A stretch of DNA of 46,247 bases from Parabacteroides acidifaciens (GTDB taxonomy: Bacteria > Bacteroidota > Bacteroidia > Bacteroidales > Tannerellaceae), in contig NZ_QREV01000041.1 in assembly GCF_003363715.1 (NCBI RefSeq), forward strand, positions 1-46,247, given 5' to 3'. The position numbers and the translations under genes are program-made. Position 1 is the first letter of the stretch. Each line of letters opens with the position of its first letter. The notes beneath the pieces were generated by a model that saw nothing but the letters and a program-made list of their open reading frames with translations, was not told where the DNA came from and did no database searches. This document shows positions 42,670-46,247 of the stretch, piece by piece.

Positions 42670-43560
42670 TTATTGTTTATAGAATGTTGCACACATCTTT
42701 TCGTGCTTCCGCATGGCAAGCAGCAAAACGATGTTCAACACGATTATCTCATAGAGGAAATAAAACCAGACCTCCCCGACCAGCACGACGATAAACATTA
42801 CGATCGTACGTCCGTTGAAGGTCAGCAGGTCGATCATACGCATCAGTTCCTTGCTCTGCTTGCGAAACCTGACGCGGATATCCTCCGGTATATTATCCCC
42901 ATAACGGGCATGCAGGCTGCGGAGCATTCCTTGCAAAGAAGGGGTAGCCTTCACCTGTAAAAGCGTATAGCCACGATACAGGAAATAAAAGAATTTGTTT
43001 ATACCGTATTTCATCTCCTTATGGCGGGCACGTACCTGTTCCAATGTCTGGAACTCAGCACCTTTATCCTTACTGATGAAATACAAATGAAGTGTCTTGT
43101 AATAGTCCGTGATATTAGCCTGCACCAGATGCGACAGACCTGAAAGGACCGCTAAGGCAAAGAACCAGTCCGTCCCGTAATCGTGAGACAGGCGGAGCGC
43201 AAAAGCTACGTATATACAAGCGAACCAGATATCTCCGGCAAAGCCATCCAGGATACGGCCAATAGCCGATTTGATGCCGGTCAACCGGGCCAACTGCCCA
43301 TCCACGCAATCCAGGATATTCGCAAGCACCAGCAACAGGATGCCGCATATGTTATAAATCAAATCGTCATGATAGAAAAAGAAACCGACTGCCGCCCCCA
43401 CAAAGATGGACACCACAGTCACCATATTAGGAGTAATACCTGTACCTTTCAGCATACGGGCAATGCGGAAACCGATAGGACGATAAAAAATCCGGTCAAT
43501 CTTATTTTCTGTTTCTATCGACTTCAACGAAGCCTCGTATTCCTTATCCAAATCGCTCAT
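42670..43560 (-). CDS. CDP-alcohol phosphatidyltransferase family protein
   Basis: 296 residues, integral membrane. The signature DG-x2-AR-x8-G-x3-D-x3-D is intact as CVDGQLARLTGIKSAIGRILDGFAGD (about 86-111), giving the metal site. Several membrane helices surround it. It joins a CDP-linked group and an alcohol to make a phospholipid; the substrates depend on the neighbours and are unknown. The long N- and C-terminal hydrophilic parts distinguish it from PgsA. Confidence 0.9.
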   Translation of the reverse strand: MSDLDKEYEASLKSIETENKIDRIFYRPIGFRIARMLKGTGITPNMVTVVSIFVGAAVGFFFYHDDLIYNICGILLLVLANILDCVDGQLARLTGIKSAIGRILDGFAGDIWFACIYVAFALRLSHDYGTDWFFALAVLSGLSHLVQANITDYYKTLHLYFISKDKGAEFQTLEQVRARHKEMKYGINKFFYFLYRGYTLLQVKATPSLQGMLRSLHARYGDNIPEDIRVRFRKQSKELMRMIDLLTFNGRTIVMFIVVLVGEVWFYFLYEIIVLNIVLLLAMRKHEKMCATFYKQ

Positions 43561-43567
43561 TTATCTT

Positions 43568-44302
43568 TTATTTATACGAATAACCGCCGTCTACAACGAC
43601 CACTTCGCCATTAAAATAACTATTTTCTATTAACATCTTATATACCTCCGCCAACTCTTCCGGATCGCAGAAACGCCCCAACGAAACCTTGTTTTCGATA
43701 TTACGGCGTATCTCGGCAGGCTTTGTCTTCTGCCATTCGGTATCGACGAAACCGGGTGCCACAGCGTTCACACGCAGTTCATACGGCACGAGGAATTTCA
43801 CCATATTTTTCACCAGCGAATGCACGGCGCTCTTCGTCACGCCATAGGCCAATGAAACCGAATGGGGCTGAATCCCCATCAGCGAACCGGTGAAGACAAT
43901 GCTTCCCCCTTTGCCGATGCGACGGACAATCCGCTGCAACAGGAAAACCGGGAAATGCACATTGGCAAAAAATACCCGCTCCCACTCTGCCATATCCAGC
44001 TCCTCAAACGGATCCCGGCAAGTCAGACCGGCATTAAAAACAACCGCTTCCAACCGTATGTCGCGGTCATCCAGGTATTGTTCTATCTTGTCAATCGTAT
44101 TTTTATCGGAAATATCAGCTTGAAGCGAATCGACCTCCACGCCGAACTGCTGCTGCAATCCGTTTACGGCACGGATAGCCTCGCCTTCATCCGAAGCATA
44201 GGTAAGGAGCAGATTATGCCCGGCTTTTGCCAGGCAAGAGGCAACCGCTTTACCGATTCCTTTTGTCCCCCCTGTTATCAATATAAACTGTCCCATCTGC
44301 AA
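43568..44302 (-). CDS. SDR-family oxidoreductase (FabG-like)
   Basis: 244 residues: NAD(P) motif TGGTKGIGKAVAS at the start, NAG in VVFNAGLTCRD, the catalytic Ser in VFTGSLMG and YGVTK (Tyr and Lys of YxxxK), then the PGFVDTEW loop. FabG-like in outline, but the setting among lipid-headgroup genes suggests a different ketone substrate. The start may be the second Met. Gaps of 3 and 7 bases to its neighbours. Confidence 0.9.
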   Translation of the reverse strand: MQMGQFILITGGTKGIGKAVASCLAKAGHNLLLTYASDEGEAIRAVNGLQQQFGVEVDSLQADISDKNTIDKIEQYLDDRDIRLEAVVFNAGLTCRDPFEELDMAEWERVFFANVHFPVFLLQRIVRRIGKGGSIVFTGSLMGIQPHSVSLAYGVTKSAVHSLVKNMVKFLVPYELRVNAVAPGFVDTEWQKTKPAEIRRNIENKVSLGRFCDPEELAEVYKMLIENSYFNGEVVVVDGGYSYK

Positions 44303-44305
44303 CCC

Positions 44306-44776
44306 TCACTCTTTTTCACCGAAACCTTTGACGGATTCAGGCTTGGACTGACGCTGAGACTTCAAATTCGCTTCATAAGAATCGTGAATCGTTTTCTTCA
44401 GGTTCGAAGAAGAAACGCCTGTGCCGTAAGGGAAGTAAAACACCTGTACACCCAGGTCTTTCAAATAGTCGTATTTACCGTACCAGTCATCTCCCACGAC
44501 AAAAGCATCGATATTCAGCTTTTTCACTATTTCAGAATGGTCCAGTGTATGTTGCGGAATCACAATATCCGGAGTTTTCAATGCTTCGATAATCTGCAGG
44601 CGTTCGGTAAAAGGGATAATCGGTTTCGCTTTATAAGAAGACACTAATTCATCCGTGCTTACACCTACGATCAATATATCCGCAATACTGCGGGCATAAT
44701 TTATCATCCGGAGATGGTTGTAATGGAACATGTCGAATGTTCCAGATGTATATACAATTGTTTTATCCTTAAACAT
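44306..44776 (-). CDS. Cytidylyltransferase-like nucleotidyltransferase
   Basis: 156 residues from the ATG at 44776 (the frame is open to 44827, but the codons before lie in the promoter). The site is YTSGTFDMFHYNHLRMINYAR, an HxGH motif written HYNH. DDWYGKYDYLKDLG and GVSSSNLKKTI (like the ISTT/S motif) follow. This family makes CDP-glycerol, CDP-alditols or similar. First gene of a four-gene operon, so it may supply an activated headgroup to the CDP-alcohol transferase. Confidence 0.85.
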   Translation of the reverse strand: MFKDKTIVYTSGTFDMFHYNHLRMINYARSIADILIVGVSTDELVSSYKAKPIIPFTERLQIIEALKTPDIVIPQHTLDHSEIVKKLNIDAFVVGDDWYGKYDYLKDLGVQVFYFPYGTGVSSSNLKKTIHDSYEANLKSQRQSKPESVKGFGEKE

Positions 44777-44800
44777 ACTACTTATATTCTTTTGAAACCG

Positions 44801-44808
44801 CAAACTTA
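44801..44808 (-). promoter_or_regulatory. -7 box of the lipid-headgroup operon
   Basis: TAAGTTTG on the minus strand, 24 bases before the ATG at 44776; a TTTG lies upstream at somewhat short spacing. Confidence 0.65.
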
Positions 44809-44948
44809 CGCAAACTTTTCCTATCAAAAAAAAAATGACAGGAAAAAGGGACAGATATTATCACTGCTGTAGCCTTTTAGAAAGAAAGACAGCGCGATAA
44901 CAAAATAGTTCGGAATTTCTTTTCCGCATAAAACAATCTGTCAAGAGT

Positions 44949-45524
44949 TTAATCATCTAATTCATCGTCGGCTATGGTTGCTAAATCAAAATACAACAAA
45001 CGGGTATCGGCATCAGCATCTTCGTCATTCAGGGGGATGAAACCGTTCTTCAAATAAAAGGGAATGGCTTCAGCATAAGCATCTACGGTCAAGAAACGAC
45101 AACCGGTCTTGTTGTTGATGACAAAATAACTCTTGATAAAATCCAACAAAAAAGAACCGAGGTGCAAACCTTTTGCAGAAGTGTCCACCCCCAAACGACA
45201 TATCTTAGTAGCCGGATAACTTTTCAGACGCTTCTCATTAACGAAACGATGCTTGCGAAAACGATTGAAATCCGTCTTACATCCGAAATCATTCAGGGAA
45301 ACTTTGTCGTTTGCCAAACTAAAATAGGCAGAAACACTGTAATTATCCAGTTTGTTTTCTGCCACATAACTCACGGCTAACAATACTTTTCTGTAAAGAT
45401 GAGATTCGTTCAAAATAAAATCGTTCAAATCGGCGTCACCGCAATCGAACGATTTTACTGTCTCTTTTTTCTTCAAGCGTCGTACCTCATACGTTGCCAG
45501 AAACCTCTCTTCCGTCAAAATCAT
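44949..45524 (-). CDS. GNAT-family acetyltransferase, probable toxin of a TA pair
   Basis: 191 residues. The N-terminus KSFDCGDADLNDFILNES matches the 'F.cg...ld.FL...A' start of TacT-like GNAT toxins, which acetylate charged tRNAs. The acetyl-CoA site is CRLGVDTSAKGLHLGSFLLDF, and TVDAYAEAIPFYLKNGFIPL is the C-terminal GNAT motif. The gene begins 6 bases after the stop of a 50-residue ORF, the layout of an antitoxin-toxin pair. Whether it is toxic is not shown. Confidence 0.85.
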   Translation of the reverse strand: MILTEERFLATYEVRRLKKKETVKSFDCGDADLNDFILNESHLYRKVLLAVSYVAENKLDNYSVSAYFSLANDKVSLNDFGCKTDFNRFRKHRFVNEKRLKSYPATKICRLGVDTSAKGLHLGSFLLDFIKSYFVINNKTGCRFLTVDAYAEAIPFYLKNGFIPLNDEDADADTRLLYFDLATIADDELDD

Positions 45525-45530
45525 AGTGCA

Positions 45531-45683
45531 CTAATCTTTAAAGACACTCATCACTGCTCTATAATGCGCCAAACGGCGTTCACGTTCTTCCTTCGTTTCC
45601 TTTGGCGGATTCTTCATCCGTTCCAGAAATCTCCGGGCATCTTCCCCATAAAGTATCGGGGTTTCCTTAATAGGTCTTGCCAT
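45531..45683 (-). CDS. 50-residue putative antitoxin partner of the GNAT protein
   Basis: ATG at 45683, TAG ending at 45531. The peptide starts MARPIKETPILYGEDARRFL and is strongly charged (EERERRLAHYRAVM). It has an excellent ribosome site (AAAGGAGGAGAG, a few bases before the ATG) and its own promoter. It lies 6 bases before the GNAT gene. Not a ribbon-helix-helix DUF1778 protein by eye, so the antitoxin type is unclear. I recall such short proteins next to GNAT genes in Bacteroides, but cannot verify it here. Confidence 0.8.
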   Translation of the reverse strand: MARPIKETPILYGEDARRFLERMKNPPKETKEERERRLAHYRAVMSVFKD

Positions 45684-45715
45684 ACAGCTCTCCTCCTTTC
45701 TTTTGGTTTACGATG

Positions 45716-45746
45716 CAAAGATACGCTTTCCTTTCCTTTTCACCAA
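45716..45746 (-). promoter_or_regulatory. Promoter of the antitoxin-GNAT pair
   Basis: TTGG-like -33 (around 45743-45746), about 19 bases, then TATCTTTG (45716-45723) on the minus strand. Confidence 0.7.
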
Positions 45747-45785
45747 CACAATCTTTCAAAGAACGCTTTTGTTTTCAGTGCGTGG

Positions 45786-46247
45786 CTACAAGCGTCCCGG
45801 CTCATTATCCAAGCGGACCAGGTCCATCAAGTCGCAGAGGTCGTCGGTTGTGGCGGAGTCTTTGCGCAGTTTGTCGCTCAGGTAATCTACTGTTTCGGGG
45901 AAGTCGAAAGCAAGGAGCAGGCAGAAAGATAGATGCCTGTACGACGGGACGCCGCCGTTGCCCTTTCCTTCCGATAGCGAGAGCAGGCGCCGAAGCAAGA
46001 CGGGTTCGCGGAGGATGTAGACCAGCGAGCCGAACACTGTGTGCCGGCGCAGGTAGTCGACTGTATGTTGCTTATCGTGCAACAACAGGTTTGTGAGAAA
46101 TGTACGGTAACTTTTTGCAAGCGTGTCCCACTCCGTAAAAGCGGCGTCGTAGGCCGCCTTGTAATAGAAGGGATGCTTTTCGGCGGGTAATGTACTCAAT
46201 TTAAGGTTAAACTTCTTGACCGAAGGGATTTCCTTCCCAAATAACTC
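45786..46247 (-). CDS. Partial unrecognised protein, cut by the window edge
   Basis: The frame is open to the last base of the window, giving at least 153 C-terminal residues. The part before the TTG near 46199 (ELFGKEIPSVKKFNLKL) is in frame and looks coding, so the real start lies outside. The protein is helical and Leu/Arg-rich (FLTNLLLHDKQHTVDYLRRHTVFG), GC-rich, with no motif I know. The codon usage is like core genes. Confidence 0.65.
   Translation of the reverse strand, partial: ELFGKEIPSVKKFNLKLSTLPAEKHPFYYKAAYDAAFTEWDTLAKSYRTFLTNLLLHDKQHTVDYLRRHTVFGSLVYILREPVLLRRLLSLSEGKGNGGVPSYRHLSFCLLLAFDFPETVDYLSDKLRKDSATTDDLCDLMDLVRLDNEPGRL

Overview
The window reads as a Bacteroidales chromosome segment, most likely Parabacteroides or a close relative; the genus is inferred from gene content and order and was not tested. 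Many genes are preceded by the Bacteroidetes promoter pattern (TTTG, a gap of about 19-20 bases, then TAnnTTTG). Typical order-specific families are present: DUF4270 and DUF4491, an LptE-type lipoprotein, a GH57/GT4/debranching-enzyme glycogen cluster, and panC next to a short GT5 protein. No rRNA, insertion sequence or prophage is visible.

Layout. 1-600: non-coding repeats and tRNA-His. 600-7000 (minus): CapA-like protein, folD, ffh, a MATE transporter, panD and panC. 7000-9250 (plus): a half-length glycogen synthase and a DUF4270 lipoprotein. 9300-13900 (minus): the glycogen cluster (debranching enzyme, GT4, GH57). 14187-16250 (plus): an M3 peptidase. 16237-31360: a large AT-rich type III-B CRISPR-Cas island. 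32000-34700 (plus): deoxycytidylate deaminase, S41 protease and 5-formyl-THF cyclo-ligase. 34690-36100 (minus): a DUF721 protein and recF. 36200-38150 (plus): a TPR membrane protein, ribH, tRNA-Tyr, tRNA-Gly and a small lipoprotein. 38140-41750 (minus): small proteins, secG, a TPR protein, an LptE-like lipoprotein and a sigma-54 activator. 41839-44776 (minus): a four-gene lipid-headgroup operon. 44949-45683 (minus): an acetyltransferase with a 50-residue partner. A partial gene runs off the right edge.

The centrepiece is the CRISPR island. One long minus-strand operon reads cas6, a DHH phosphodiesterase (NrN type), a CorA-type membrane protein, a 136-residue membrane/coiled-coil protein, cmr1, cas10 (cmr2), cmr3, a 28-residue micro-ORF, cmr4, cmr5, cmr6 and a histidine phosphatase. 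A second unit holds the CRISPR array (29 repeats, 28 spacers) followed at once by a reverse transcriptase-Cas1 fusion and cas2. Cas10 keeps its GGDD site but has no HD nuclease domain. The CorA + NrN pair is the signature of type III-B systems that conjugate ATP to S-adenosylmethionine (SAM-AMP) and act through a membrane channel, so defence is probably by signalling and membrane disruption plus Cmr4 RNA cleavage. RT-Cas1 suggests spacers can be taken from RNA.

Three features of the island seem not to be part of the standard description: the membrane/coiled-coil protein coupled to corA; the micro-ORF that exactly fills the cmr3-cmr4 gap; and a ten-base element (TTTCGCAAAT or its complement) present six times in the array leader, where it overlaps promoter -7 boxes, and once more upstream of the cas6 operon. 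The last looks like the binding site of a shared regulator of array and effector genes.
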